Origin: Ruegeria atlantica
Lineage (GTDB): Bacteria; Pseudomonadota; Alphaproteobacteria; Rhodobacterales; Rhodobacteraceae
Length of the DNA: 64,000 nucleotides
Direction: 5' to 3'
Assembly (NCBI RefSeq): GCF_013032505.1
Contig: NZ_WQCG01000010.1
Coordinates: 1 to 64,000, forward strand
Below are positions 35,803 to 44,848 of the stretch, one piece after another. A program made the position numbers and the translations under genes. Under the pieces are notes generated by a model. The model searched no databases. It had not been told where the DNA came from and worked only from the letters and a program-made list of their open reading frames with translations. Every line of letters begins with the position of its first letter. Position 1 is the stretch's first letter.

Positions 35803-36171
35803 GCACAGCTTGCTCGTGGCATTGTCTTTGGCTTGAAGCGGCAACATGTCCCGCTTTTCGGACCTCCGTCCGTCTTCCAGCTTCGCTCGCGCAGCGAATG
35901 TCTCCTTTGACGGGCCGCGCCGCAGCGACGAAACCCACCGATCAACGGCAGCTAAGGGCCGCCAAAGAAAGCGGCCCTAGTAATCAGATTTCAGTGTTAT
36001 GATGCCGACTGGTTCCGAGGGGCGTTGAAAGACAAAAGGATGCGCGTCTGCATATCCAAGCTAGCTTTTGATTTACTACCTAGGATTGTTCAAAAAGAAA
36101 TACTTTCAATCAAAAATATCAATTTATGCTAGTTTGTTTGGCGTTAAGCAAAGAATTTTGGGAGAAAGAAA
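35803..36171. other. Intergenic region upstream of the sulfatase
   Basis: 369 bp. The first half is GC-rich with no gene seen; the last 100 bp, from about 36070, is AT-rich and is the likely promoter region of the sulfatase. Confidence 0.45.
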
Positions 36172-37719
36172 ATGAAATACAGAATTAAATCCTGTATCGC
36201 GGCAGCCCTGTTTGCCGCAACGGCTACAGCCGTTTACGCGCAAGATGAGCCGCCTATGAACTTCCTGATTATTTGGGGGGATGACATCGGTTATTGGAAC
36301 ATTAGTGCCTACAACCACGGCATGATGGGCTACCAGACACCCAATATCGACCGCATAGCTAAAGAAGGTGCGCTTTTTACTGATTGGTACGGGGAGCAGT
36401 CTTGCACTGCCGGTCGCGCAGCTTTCATCACAGGACAATCACCCATCCGTACGGGACTGACAAAAGTCGGCCTGCCGGGTGCGCCAGAGGGCATGCCCGT
36501 TGAAGATCCCACCATCGCCGGGCTTTTGAAAAACCACGGCTACATGACGGGCCAATTTGGTAAAAACCATCTGGGTGACCGGGACGAGCACCTACCCACA
36601 AATCACGGTTTCGATGAGTTTTTTGGAAACCTCTACCACCTCAACGCAGAAGAAGAGCCCGAAAACCCGGATTATCCGAAGGATGAAACCTTTAGGAAGA
36701 ATTTCGGCCCGCGTGGGGTCATCAAATCGACCGCAGATGGCTCGATTGAGGACACTGGGCCGCTTACAAAAAAGCGCATGGAAACTGTTGATGAGGAAGT
36801 CACAGCAAGCGCTCTGGACTTCATGGATAGAGCTGTCGAACAGGACAAGCCTTTCTTCCTTTGGTGGAATTCCACGCGCATGCACATTTTTACGCATCTT
36901 AAAGAGGAATCTGATGGGGTAACCGGCCTTGGGGTCTATCCCGATGGCATGGTGGAGCATGATAGGCATGTTGGTGTGCTCCTTGATAAACTTGATGAAC
37001 TCGGAATCTCCGAAAATACCGTTGTTATGTATTCCACGGACAACGGTGCCGAAACGTTCACCTGGCCAGATGGCGGTACAACGCCTTTCCGCGGCGAGAA
37101 GAACACCCAATGGGAAGGTGGCTATCGTGTCCCAACAGTTATCAAATGGCCGGGCGTTATTGAGCCAGGTTCCAAGATCAATGGTGCGGCATCGCATACG
37201 GACATGTTGCCAACAATAATGGCTTCTGTTGGTGAACCCGATATCAAGCAGAAGCTTCTAGCAGGTGATGTTGACGCCATCGGCCGTCAATACAAGGCAC
37301 ATCTGGACGGCTACAACCTTCTTCCGTCTTTCTCAGGTGAAACCGATGAGTGGCCGCGCAGTGAATTCATCTATTGGACCGACGATGGCAGTGTCGCCGC
37401 CCTGCGCTACGAACAATACAAGGTGACATTCCTCAAGCAGAACGCGCATGGTCTTGATGTCTGGCTATCGCCTTTCGAAGTTCTGCGCGCTCCAATGCTT
37501 TCGAATTTGCGCAGCGACCCGTTTGAAAGGGCCGAAGAAGAAAACGCGATGGGCTATCAACGCTGGTTCCTGGAGCATATGTTCGCCATAGCCCCAGCCG
37601 CCGCATATGTTGGGCAGTGGTTGCAAAGTTTCGAAGAGTTTCCACCACGGCAAAAACCGGGCAGCTTTAACCTCGACAACGTTATGGAAGAGCTCACCAC
37701 CCGTGCGGGCAACCAATAG
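36172..37719 (+). CDS. Arylsulfatase (formylglycine-dependent, secreted)
   Basis: 515 residues with a signal peptide ending near VYAQ. The sulfatase motif is CTAGR, with Cys78 as the residue expected to be converted to formylglycine, followed by AAFITGQSPIRTGL. The metal-binding pair Asp37-Asp38 in WGDDIGYWN is also present, as is TDNGAETFTWPDGG in the middle. It releases sulfate from aryl or carbohydrate sulfate esters, a common trait in marine bacteria that use algal polysaccharides. A maturation enzyme is not encoded in the window. GGGAGAAAG precedes the ATG. Confidence 0.92.
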   Translation: MKYRIKSCIAAALFAATATAVYAQDEPPMNFLIIWGDDIGYWNISAYNHGMMGYQTPNIDRIAKEGALFTDWYGEQSCTAGRAAFITGQSPIRTGLTKVGLPGAPEGMPVEDPTIAGLLKNHGYMTGQFGKNHLGDRDEHLPTNHGFDEFFGNLYHLNAEEEPENPDYPKDETFRKNFGPRGVIKSTADGSIEDTGPLTKKRMETVDEEVTASALDFMDRAVEQDKPFFLWWNSTRMHIFTHLKEESDGVTGLGVYPDGMVEHDRHVGVLLDKLDELGISENTVVMYSTDNGAETFTWPDGGTTPFRGEKNTQWEGGYRVPTVIKWPGVIEPGSKINGAASHTDMLPTIMASVGEPDIKQKLLAGDVDAIGRQYKAHLDGYNLLPSFSGETDEWPRSEFIYWTDDGSVAALRYEQYKVTFLKQNAHGLDVWLSPFEVLRAPMLSNLRSDPFERAEEENAMGYQRWFLEHMFAIAPAAAYVGQWLQSFEEFPPRQKPGSFNLDNVMEELTTRAGNQ

Positions 37720-38037
37720 CTCTTTTGGAACGGAGAAAGGAGAGTTTGGCAGTTTGAACGCGACGATACTAATCTTTCAAAACAAGACTTTCCCCCTTGG
37801 AATGAAAATCAAGTCAATTCAAGGGGGAGCAAGATGACTGCTTGGTCCGTTTGCCTGCCAATTGCCATCTGGTGTTGAACGTCAGGAATGTGCAGTTCGC
37901 GACGTGCCGCACAAAGCACAAAAGCTTGGTTGACGGCAGCTGACCGCTTCGTAGAGCTTCCCTGCCTTTCCAGAGTGGCATGTCCCCCTGATGTGCTGGC
38001 AGATTTGACTATTAGGCAGATGAAACCCTGACGTTCT
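37720..38037. other. Intergenic region behind the sulfatase
   Basis: 318 bp with no convincing gene. The stretch near 37870 (TGAACGTCAGGAATGTGCAG) resembles 44278 onward, a low-level repeat of unknown nature. Confidence 0.35.
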
Positions 38038-38343
38038 TCAGATGACCGGGTATTCGCGGTCTGCGATTTCGTCGAATTGTAACCGCCACTGATGGGCCAG
38101 TGCCGCACCACCGCCGGTCTTGATACGCCGCAATGCATCGGCAACACCTAACACAGATGACTGCACGTCCGGCTCTTTTCGGGTTTTCGCCCAGGCGGAC
38201 AAAATGCTCAACAGAACTTCAGCCCGCTCGACATCTCCGCGTCCTGCAGCAGAAACCAGCATCATCCAGGCGTGATGGGACTGGTTGTTTTCGATAAACC
38301 GGAGCCAGGCAGCTTGCGGAATGGTCAACTCTGAATACTGCAC
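38038..38343 (-). CDS. Hypothetical protein, 101 residues
   Basis: A balanced, helix-rich sequence starting MQYSELTIPQAAWLRFIENN with SAAGRGDVERAEVLLSILSA in the middle. Not a family I recognise. It lies next to the remains of an Rpn gene and leader copy C. Confidence 0.5.
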   Translation of the reverse strand: MQYSELTIPQAAWLRFIENNQSHHAWMMLVSAAGRGDVERAEVLLSILSAWAKTRKEPDVQSSVLGVADALRRIKTGGGAALAHQWRLQFDEIADREYPVI

Positions 38344-38837
38344 TTTGGATCTCCGTTGTGACGAAAGCCGTTAAGCCGGATTCAAAACCACCCCACAACG
38401 TAAATGCAACAGACAAAGATTGTTGGCCTCAGGAAGCTCAGGCTGCGCTGTTCTACTCCCTGGTGGAACACGTCACGCACGATCGGTATTGTTGCAAAGA
38501 TTTGAGCCCGTTGAGTCGTTTCAGCAATCGCTTGTGAGTCAGGCGGCGAGCTCAGCGAACTGCTGAAATGGACAGAGGCCGGGCGTGAGTGGGCAGGGGT
38601 CTCTGCTAGCTTCTGGATAGCGAAACCGACAACGATCAGATGTCGCGAAAGATTTGGATCGCTATCGGTGCCAAGGACTGGAAACCCGAAGTCAAATATC
38701 CCCCGCTCCGCTTTGTGAGGTTCCGAGTGTCCGTCATCAGGGGTTTTGGGACAGAAGGCGGCCTGAGCTAAGAAACGGTTTGGCCCCTGACTATGCGACG
38801 GATTTGCGGTGAAGCCAGCGCCGGGTTTCGAGCCCAA

Positions 38838-38948
38838 AGCGACGGCGTTGGGCAGGTGATCGCGCAGGAACGCCGCCGTCCGATGCGGGGCCGACAACAG
38901 CGCCCGGAACAGGACGTCATGCGGTGTGGGAATATCCGATGGTGCCAT
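38838..38948 (-). pseudogene. Rpn-family nuclease, N-terminal remnant
   Basis: The first 37 or so codons match the intact Rpn gene at 8875-9840: PTPHDVLFRALLSAPHRTAA, then FLRDHLPNAVA. After that the frame diverges into unrelated sequence. Like the intact gene it is divergent from a family leader, here copy C starting 21 bp away. Confidence 0.75.
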
Positions 38949-39096
38949 AGGGCCTTCCAATGCGGTCCGCCACTGCTTTGGTGCCAGTTTCCGGAGCCCG
39001 GAACCAGATCAAATCTTACCTGCGGGATCTTAAAAACACTTGCAACGAATCACAACCTATGAGGGAATCTGCCGCATAGGCTGAGTGGGCCTGGAT

Positions 39097-39132
39097 GAGA
39101 ATGTGGGATTTCATTTGGGATGTCGCATTTTC
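39097..39132 (+). other. Leader hairpin, copy C
   Basis: Arms GAGAATGTG and CGCATTTTC pair over 9 positions using two GU pairs, plus a short upper stem. It preserves the shape of copies B and D with different bases. Confidence 0.6.
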
Positions 39133-39166
39133 AGGAACAACAAACAGAAACGAGCAGGGGGTACGG

Positions 39167-39394
39167 ATGAAGTCCGATGACCTCTGTGGCTCTCGACTCT
39201 CAAATCTCACGGCTGCGCAACAGCAATATGCACAAGGGTGGCCTGCTGCGCCCGCCCGGGTCCGGCAGGCTATCTGCGGCCGGATGTTCAGGCACTCTTT
39301 CGACGGCATTGATCGGGCTTGGAAAGAGCCCGTGCTCGCAACCCGCAACCGCGGCTCATGCTGGTGCAGGTCTGAAACCACCCGCAGGTACTGA
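39167..39394 (+). CDS. Upstream ORF in leader C (extended)
   Basis: Starts with an ATG behind AGGGGG in the same place as the other upstream ORFs and begins MKSDDLCGSRLSNLTAAQQQ. The stop found after the glutamines in A and D is lost here, so the frame runs on for 75 codons through WPAAPARVRQAICGRMFR. The same downstream frame can be followed, with stops, in A, B and D, which hints that the leader contains a decayed older gene. Confidence 0.35.
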   Translation: MKSDDLCGSRLSNLTAAQQQYAQGWPAAPARVRQAICGRMFRHSFDGIDRAWKEPVLATRNRGSCWCRSETTRRY

Positions 39395-39695
39395 TGTGAC
39401 GGATCACACCGGGGTCTCGCTCAGGTTGTATTTTTCGGTGCCGCCTGCCTCTCACGGGAACCAAGGCGTGCGGGCAGCTCTCCGCACCACGCCAGTATAT
39501 TGCACTGACCTCACCGGCGGGCCCATTCCGCTTTACCTGCATCAAGACCATGACGAGGGTCGAGTTGCCCCAGCCAACGAGTTTCCGGGGGCAGGAGCGG
39601 TTCCCGGGTTGCAGACCCAAGCTTTCGGAAAGGTCACGCAGATCCAAATCTCACAACCCCTATGTCCCGCCGGACAATCAACGTAGGAGAATGAC

Positions 39696-41684
39696 ATGAC
39701 CGCTGCAAATTCCAATCGCACCATCACTCGCATTGATCCTTATACGGGTAGTAGGATTACAGAAACCTTTGACGCCAACGGCAATCTGCTGGCCTACGCA
39801 TACGATTTGGACGCGGACGGCACCATCGACCGTGAGTATGCCAACACCTATGACGCGGCCGGTCGGCAGATAGAACAGGTCATTTCGAAGGATTTTGATG
39901 ATGACGGTACCTTCAACCGCGTCGAGGCCAATACCTATGATGCAGCCGGTCGGCCTATAAAACAGGTCGTTTCGAGAGATATTGATGATGATGGCACCTT
40001 CGACCGCATCGAGACCAGGACCTATGACACCAACGGTAATGTGCTGATCGGAGCATACGATTTTGACGCGGACGGCACCACCGACCGTAAGTACGACAAT
40101 ACCTATGACGCGGATGGTCGGCGCATAGAACAAGTGATTTCGTTCAATACTGATGATGACGGCCGCTTCGACCGCATCACCACCAATACCCTCAATGCCA
40201 ATGGCAAGGTGCTGACCGGAGAAGACGATTTGGACGCGGATGGCATCATCGACCGTAAGTACGAAAATACCTATGACGCGGATGGTCGGCGCATAAAACA
40301 GGTCATTTCGACGGATTTTGACGATGACGGCACCTTCAACCGCGTCGAGGCCAATACCTATGATGCGGATGGTCGGCGCATAAAACAGGTCATTTCGAAG
40401 GATTTTGATGATGACGGCATCTTCAACCGCATCGAGGCCAATACCTATGATGCAGCGGGGCGACATGTTAAACAGGTTGTTTCGAGAGATATTGATGATG
40501 ACAATACCTTCGACCGCATCGAGACCAGGACCTATGACACCAACGGCAAGGTGCTGACCGGGGCATTCGATTTTGACGCGGACGGCACCACCGACCGCAA
40601 GTACGACAATACCTATGACGCGGATGGTCGGCGCATAGAACAAGTCATTTCGTACAATACCGATGATCAGGGCGGCTTCGACCGCATCACCACCAATACC
40701 CTCAATGCCAACGGCAAGGTGCTGACCGGCGAAGACGATTTGGACGCGGATGGCATCATCGACCGTAAGTACGAAAATACCTATGGTGCGGATGGTCGGC
40801 GCATAGAACAGGTGATTTCAAAGGATTTTGATGATGACGGCACCTTCAACCGCGTCGAGGCCAGGACCTATGATGCAGCCGGTCGGCGCATAGAACAGGT
40901 GATTTCGAAGGATTTTGATGATGACGGCATCTTCGACCACGTCGAGGCCCGCACCTATGACGCGGCCGGTCGGCGCATAAAACAGGTCATTTCGGAAGAT
41001 GATGATGATGACGGTCGCTTCGACGTCATCACGACTTATACCTATGACGCTGACGGCAATATGCTGACCGAAACTATCGATAATGAAGGTTATGAAGATG
41101 ATTATGACGGGTACCGTATTCCAGGTTCTTTGGATATTTTTACCTATGATGCTTACGGAAATGTGCTGACCTACGCATGGGATGATGACAAGAATGGTAA
41201 ACCTGAGGCGGTTTTCACCTATACCTACGACACCGCCGGCAATGTGCTGACCCTAACATGGGACCAATATACCTATGACGCGGACGGTCAGGTCATTAGA
41301 AGCTTCCGTGCGTATGATACTGACTATGACGGCGGCTTCGGCACCTTCGAACATATCGAGTATCACAGCTTTGGCACTGCAGTTGATACCATTGAGAAAA
41401 TGGATTCACATTATACCTTTGCTCGTTTGGAAACGATAACCCTTTCCGAAGGTGCATCGCGTCTGGTCCTTAGTGATTCAGTTTTGAGCCAGCTTGCGGG
41501 TGGTGATGACAGTTATCGGGTTCGGATTGATGGTGATGAGCACGACAGCGTTCACTTTGGTCAAGGTATCCGGGACTCCGGGCAAGACGTGGAGATCAAC
41601 GGTGAGCAGTACGATCTCTACACGGGAACGATCGGAAGCGTCCTCGTCGATCCCGATGTGACGGTTGAACTTGTCGCTGTCTGA
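39696..41684 (+). CDS. Leader-family gene C: long YD-like/Ca-loop repeat protein
   Basis: 662 residues, the largest family member. After MTAANSNRTITRIDPYTGSR come about 18 tandem units, residues 20-520, of alternating 27 and 29 residues. A unit reads YDADGRRIEQVIS, then DFDDDGTFNRVEA; nearly every one contains a D-x-D-x-D-G loop typical of calcium binding. The set has expanded by a 510-bp duplication. The C-terminal domain from AVDTIEKMD to the end matches genes B and D. No signal peptide is seen. The acidic, repetitive architecture suggests an extracellular or surface repeat protein folded by calcium. Function unknown. Confidence 0.75.
   Translation: MTAANSNRTITRIDPYTGSRITETFDANGNLLAYAYDLDADGTIDREYANTYDAAGRQIEQVISKDFDDDGTFNRVEANTYDAAGRPIKQVVSRDIDDDGTFDRIETRTYDTNGNVLIGAYDFDADGTTDRKYDNTYDADGRRIEQVISFNTDDDGRFDRITTNTLNANGKVLTGEDDLDADGIIDRKYENTYDADGRRIKQVISTDFDDDGTFNRVEANTYDADGRRIKQVISKDFDDDGIFNRIEANTYDAAGRHVKQVVSRDIDDDNTFDRIETRTYDTNGKVLTGAFDFDADGTTDRKYDNTYDADGRRIEQVISYNTDDQGGFDRITTNTLNANGKVLTGEDDLDADGIIDRKYENTYGADGRRIEQVISKDFDDDGTFNRVEARTYDAAGRRIEQVISKDFDDDGIFDHVEARTYDAAGRRIKQVISEDDDDDGRFDVITTYTYDADGNMLTETIDNEGYEDDYDGYRIPGSLDIFTYDAYGNVLTYAWDDDKNGKPEAVFTYTYDTAGNVLTLTWDQYTYDADGQVIRSFRAYDTDYDGGFGTFEHIEYHSFGTAVDTIEKMDSHYTFARLETITLSEGASRLVLSDSVLSQLAGGDDSYRVRIDGDEHDSVHFGQGIRDSGQDVEINGEQYDLYTGTIGSVLVDPDVTVELVAV
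40021..41040 (+). repeat. Two tandem 510-bp higher-order repeats inside gene C
   Basis: 40021-40530 and 40531-41040 each encode six units of 27, 29, 27, 29, 29 and 29 residues (170 codons). The nested 81-87-bp units show that the gene grew by unequal crossing-over. Confidence 0.8.
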
Positions 41685-41807
41685 AACAGGGCTGCCCTGA
41701 ACGATGCGCCGCCCAAGCCCCAGCTATGCCACACGTGGTTGGTGCGGCGTGGGTTGCCTACCACGGGTTCTCAGTGAAAACCCCGACCGGCCAACGGATC
41801 AGACGAA

Positions 41808-41962
41808 ATGCAATTCAGGGTTCTGCTGGCGCAGGGCGAACGCCCCTACCCTGCCCCGCGGGACTTCGTAATCGCCGCGATCGACAGGCTTGTGCCCCTT
41901 GGCATTGGCTCAACCAGAGCCTCGTCGCTATCAGAAAGCGGATGGGCATACGGGTCGAGTGA
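41808..41962 (+). pseudogene. RepC C-terminal remnant with internal deletion
   Basis: Begins like the remnant behind gene B (GERPYPAPRDFVIAAIDRLV), then jumps at about 41905 to the last part (LNQSLVAIRKR) in another frame. Compared with 23509-23826 about 165 bp is missing. The flanking DNA from the stop of gene C to about 42053 is also homologous to that behind gene B. Confidence 0.6.
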
Positions 41963-42140
41963 TCCAAGATGGTACCGCCCATCACCCAGATACGGGGGGT
42001 CGCAATAAGACGGCCCTGTCATCCTTTGCATTCGCAGGTGGTTGTAAATTTCGGGAAAGAGCCGCTTCTATGCTCTTTCGTCTGGTATCTGGACGAATAC
42101 TCAGAGAAGGGGTGTAGCCAATCCACACATCCTTGACGCC

Positions 42141-42368
42141 TTGGCGAGGTGGGTTCGACCCGGTGTCGACTTGGCGCAGGCTGCATTTGTTCTGGTTGAG
42201 CCGAGCTTGGACGATGTAGGCAATCCATTGCCAGTGCCCGCGCCGAACAAGATCACCGCCTATGTCAGTAAAGATCCGGTGTCGTTGCTTCATCGGTTAG
42301 ATTTATCGCGCATCCAGGAGCGGGATTGCCTGACAAGTGTTCTGCGATTGGAACAAAAAATGATCTAA
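42141..42368 (+). pseudogene. C-terminal fragment of an unrecognised gene
   Basis: An open frame ending LLHRLDLSRIQERDCLTSVL and a few more residues, immediately before a strong terminator, which suggests a genuine 3' gene end. The N-terminal part is not like any protein I know. It starts inside DNA joined to the RepC remnant, so the gene is probably truncated. Confidence 0.35.
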
Positions 42369-42371
42369 TTC

Positions 42372-42403
42372 GCCCGGCTGCTCAGGCCGGGCTTTTTCTT
42401 TTT
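42372..42403 (+). terminator. Rho-independent terminator
   Basis: GCCCGGC and GCCGGGC form a 7-bp stem with a 7-base loop, followed by an 11-base T-rich run (TTTTTCTTTTT). It closes the fragment above and lies just beyond the stop of the methyltransferase on the other strand. Confidence 0.85.
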
Positions 42404-42408
42404 CTGCT

Positions 42409-43377
42409 CTAAAGTTTACTGCGGTATTCCAACTCTCTCAGAGCTAAATCGGACAGTTTCGCAGTGCGTTGATCTACTCCCCGGCCAAGCAGAAACTGCT
42501 TATATTCTGGAGATGTCTCTAGAAACTCTTGGCAAAGTTTATCTTCCAACCGCATTGCGTATTGCAGGTGCCTGCGATCTTCCTGGGGAAAAGGGATCGG
42601 GTCCGGAACGCGCTTCATGCAGGCAAAGATATTGGGCCCTTCACCGACGTTTACATCAGTGACTTCGAACTCAATTGCACCAATTTCCAGAAGATCCCGC
42701 ATCAGAAACAAGAAACTGCTTGGGGTAAACACCCATCTGTGCATGTCAATGTACTCGGGGGGCGAAACCGCTTTTGCGCGCGTTTCGGATAATTCTGCCC
42801 ACTCCCGGCGTGGGTCGGGGTAATGAAAATCGAAACTCGATATCTCGTGATCAACAACCCATTCCGAATGACCGTTGTTTGTGCATATGAGATTTGAACT
42901 GTCGTATAGCACGTCAGCAGGGTGCACCTTGTCATTTGCCCAGTATGAGCGGAGTACGTCGCCGGTTGTTGTGATCGGTCGGAAGAAATCAAACGAGAAC
43001 CGTTTGTCTGGTATCGCGATCAGGACTTGGCCTTTCTCGTGCAAAACCTCCTGACAATCTTTGAAAAATCGGATGATGTCGACAAGATGCTCAAGGGCGT
43101 GGGACAGGGCAATAAAGCCAAACTGACCCTTCTGTTTTTCCGGGACCGATGACGCGAACGATGATCCCTCCACGATGTAGTCAACGTCCTCTATTCGGTC
43201 GACATCTTCGCCTTTAGTGCCATACTTGTCGATTAGTCCCTGTTTATCCAAGTAGTCGAGTGTTTTGACGTTCCATCCGTCCGTCTTTGGAAAAATGGGA
43301 TTGTAGCTTGGGCCAATCTCCATCCCAGCTTCTTCTTTGCCGACAAACGAACTCAAATAGGTGTCACGGTTCTGCAT
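42409..43377 (-). CDS. SAM-dependent methyltransferase-domain protein
   Basis: 322 residues from the ATG at 43377, with AAAGGA 6 bases upstream. GMEIGPSYNPIFPK near residue 19 is a glycine-containing motif I, and FGFIALSHALEHLVDIIRFF near residue 87 is the usual motif IV region of class I methyltransferases, ending in an H-x-x-E-H-like patch. The C-terminal third is a family-specific extension. Homologues often sit in cell-surface polysaccharide clusters, but no glycosyltransferase is nearby, so the substrate is open. Confidence 0.75.
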   Translation of the reverse strand: MQNRDTYLSSFVGKEEAGMEIGPSYNPIFPKTDGWNVKTLDYLDKQGLIDKYGTKGEDVDRIEDVDYIVEGSSFASSVPEKQKGQFGFIALSHALEHLVDIIRFFKDCQEVLHEKGQVLIAIPDKRFSFDFFRPITTTGDVLRSYWANDKVHPADVLYDSSNLICTNNGHSEWVVDHEISSFDFHYPDPRREWAELSETRAKAVSPPEYIDMHRWVFTPSSFLFLMRDLLEIGAIEFEVTDVNVGEGPNIFACMKRVPDPIPFPQEDRRHLQYAMRLEDKLCQEFLETSPEYKQFLLGRGVDQRTAKLSDLALRELEYRSKL

Positions 43378-43449
43378 AGAAATCCTTTGGCGGTGTCGTC
43401 TTAGATTGCTTCCGGGTATTTTACTCAAGCACTGGCTGCCTTTAATGGG

Positions 43450-43626
43450 TCACGTAAACACCAGCAGCAGATAAGCTGCCAGCGCCGCGGTTATGGAAAA
43501 AAGGACCACTGGTGGCGGGTTATCCTCACCTTTAAGTTCCCGCTGGAATTCACCTGCCTGATACGCAAGATACAGGGCCGCAACCAGCAGGAAGAAGGCA
43601 ATGGCGTTTGTGGTTATCGTAATCAT
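43450..43626 (-). CDS. Small two-helix membrane protein, 58 residues
   Basis: Starts MITITTNAIAFFLLVAALYL, has a short charged loop (GEFQRELKGEDNPPP) and then a second helix. AAGGA lies 4 bases before the ATG. Good ribosome binding site and two clean helices argue for a real gene. It is upstream of the methyltransferase on the same strand. Confidence 0.6.
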   Translation of the reverse strand: MITITTNAIAFFLLVAALYLAYQAGEFQRELKGEDNPPPVVLFSITAALAAYLLLVFT

Positions 43627-43769
43627 GGCGTCCTTGTTCGCACCTTTCAGGTTAGCCTGCGCATCCTTCTATCCTTGGAAGGCCTTGAAAGGACGTCGCT
43701 CAACTGCGCACCGGCGGAGATCGTCTCGCATTGAGCTGTGAACTGCTCGGCTCAAGAACACTCTCCATC

Positions 43770-43956
43770 TGTTCTTCCGACTCTCCGACACACAGATTGC
43801 CCGACATAATGCGTGCAAGAGCGTGTCGCGGGAATTTGCGAGGGTTTTATTTTCAGAGACCCTCGCCATAATTTTCTCGTGCCAAGGCCGAACAGTGGCA
43901 GAAATCTCTTCGACCGCTTCAAGCGCTCGTTTTTCATCTTTGGCAGATGTCCGCAC
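43770..43956 (-). pseudogene. Type I restriction specificity subunit (HsdS), C-terminal remnant
   Basis: The frame includes ISATVRPWHEKIMARVSENK and TLANSRDTLLHAL, which match the C-terminal coiled-coil end of HsdS proteins (consensus LAxLRDTLLPKL). Only this tail remains; no hsdR or hsdM sequence was seen. Confidence 0.6.
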
Positions 43957-44526
43957 AACATACTCATTGTAGTCGTTTTCCCGGCGATAATGATAGGTTC
44001 CGAACAGGACGGAAGTTCCGAATTTTGAATTTGGCGATATCCAAGCCTATTCACCCTCTGAAAAACCAAGACAATTGATTTGATGCATATTGGATGACAT
44101 ACAAACGACGCACAAGTTTAAGTTGTATTGCGGTATAACGGGAATATACAAGAGGTCTGCGTCACAACGGTTCGAGATTGTGGTTTCGACTTGGCGTCTC
44201 ACTGCACGATAGCCTTCGATCAAGGCAGAGTTTTTCAACAAAATATCCCGAGTCCCACCATTCGCTACCGGGCACTGAACGTCTGGAATGAGCAGTTCGT
44301 GACTTGCTGCACTGGCGAAAGTCTGAAGCAAGCTAAATGTCCGCTAGGTCCTCCTTTCAGACATTCTCCGCACGCAGGACCAATGGCTGCTTCCGGGTTG
44401 ATTACAGGAATGGCGCAGTTGATCCGAAAATGAGTTGAGCACTCTAACTGAGATCGTTTCACAGAACACCCATACTGCGACGTTCCTGTTTCGTTGGCCC
44501 TGATGTGCTAGGATAACAAACAGTTT

Positions 44527-44817
44527 ACGGCAAAAAATGCCTTGCAAGTGTTGCGGATGTCGGTCGGGCTGGAACCGACCTGGGGACGCGCTCAGGCGGA
44601 GAGTTCCATTGCTGCAGATATCAATAGAGATGGGTTGGTTAGTGCAGCTGATGCACTCGATGTCCCACGTATCGCGGTCGGATTGCCGGGATGCCCTGAT
44701 GCTGAGTGGGTTTTTCTGGATGCGAACGCTGGTCTTTCAGAAATTGCACTTAACAACACAGGCTATGAAACTGGCATGACTATGAAAACCCAGGGTGGGC
44801 TTTTTCAATTGATATGA
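44527..44817 (+). pseudogene. Dockerin-like domain remnant
   Basis: In frame it reads TAKNALQVLRMSVGLEPTWG, then ADINRDGLVSAADALDVPRI, the paired F-hand helices and D-x-N-x-D-G calcium loop of a type I dockerin. A stop lies just upstream at 44515, so this is the C-terminal end of a larger secreted protein that has lost its N-terminal part. Confidence 0.6.
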
Positions 44818-44848
44818 CCTCAATCCTCTTGGGGAATATTGAGCAAGT

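Larger units (their letters stand above)
38969..39695 (+). repeat. Conserved leader, copy C of four
   Basis: About 727 bp, co-linear with copy A throughout. The hairpin, upstream ORF start, CGGGCT/AGCCCG hairpin and terminal ribosome binding site are kept. In this copy the stop codon of the upstream ORF has become a Tyr codon (TAT), extending it to 39394. Confidence 0.85.

Noticed and set aside
40021..41040. Regularly spaced repeats considered as a CRISPR array
   Set aside because: Repeats are in frame inside a protein gene with 81-87-bp periods and no unique spacers, so they are protein repeats.
37864..44320. Similar stretches near 37.87 and 44.28 kb (GAACGTC(A/T)GGAATG)
   Set aside because: Short and degenerate; could be a repeat, but I cannot define boundaries or a function.
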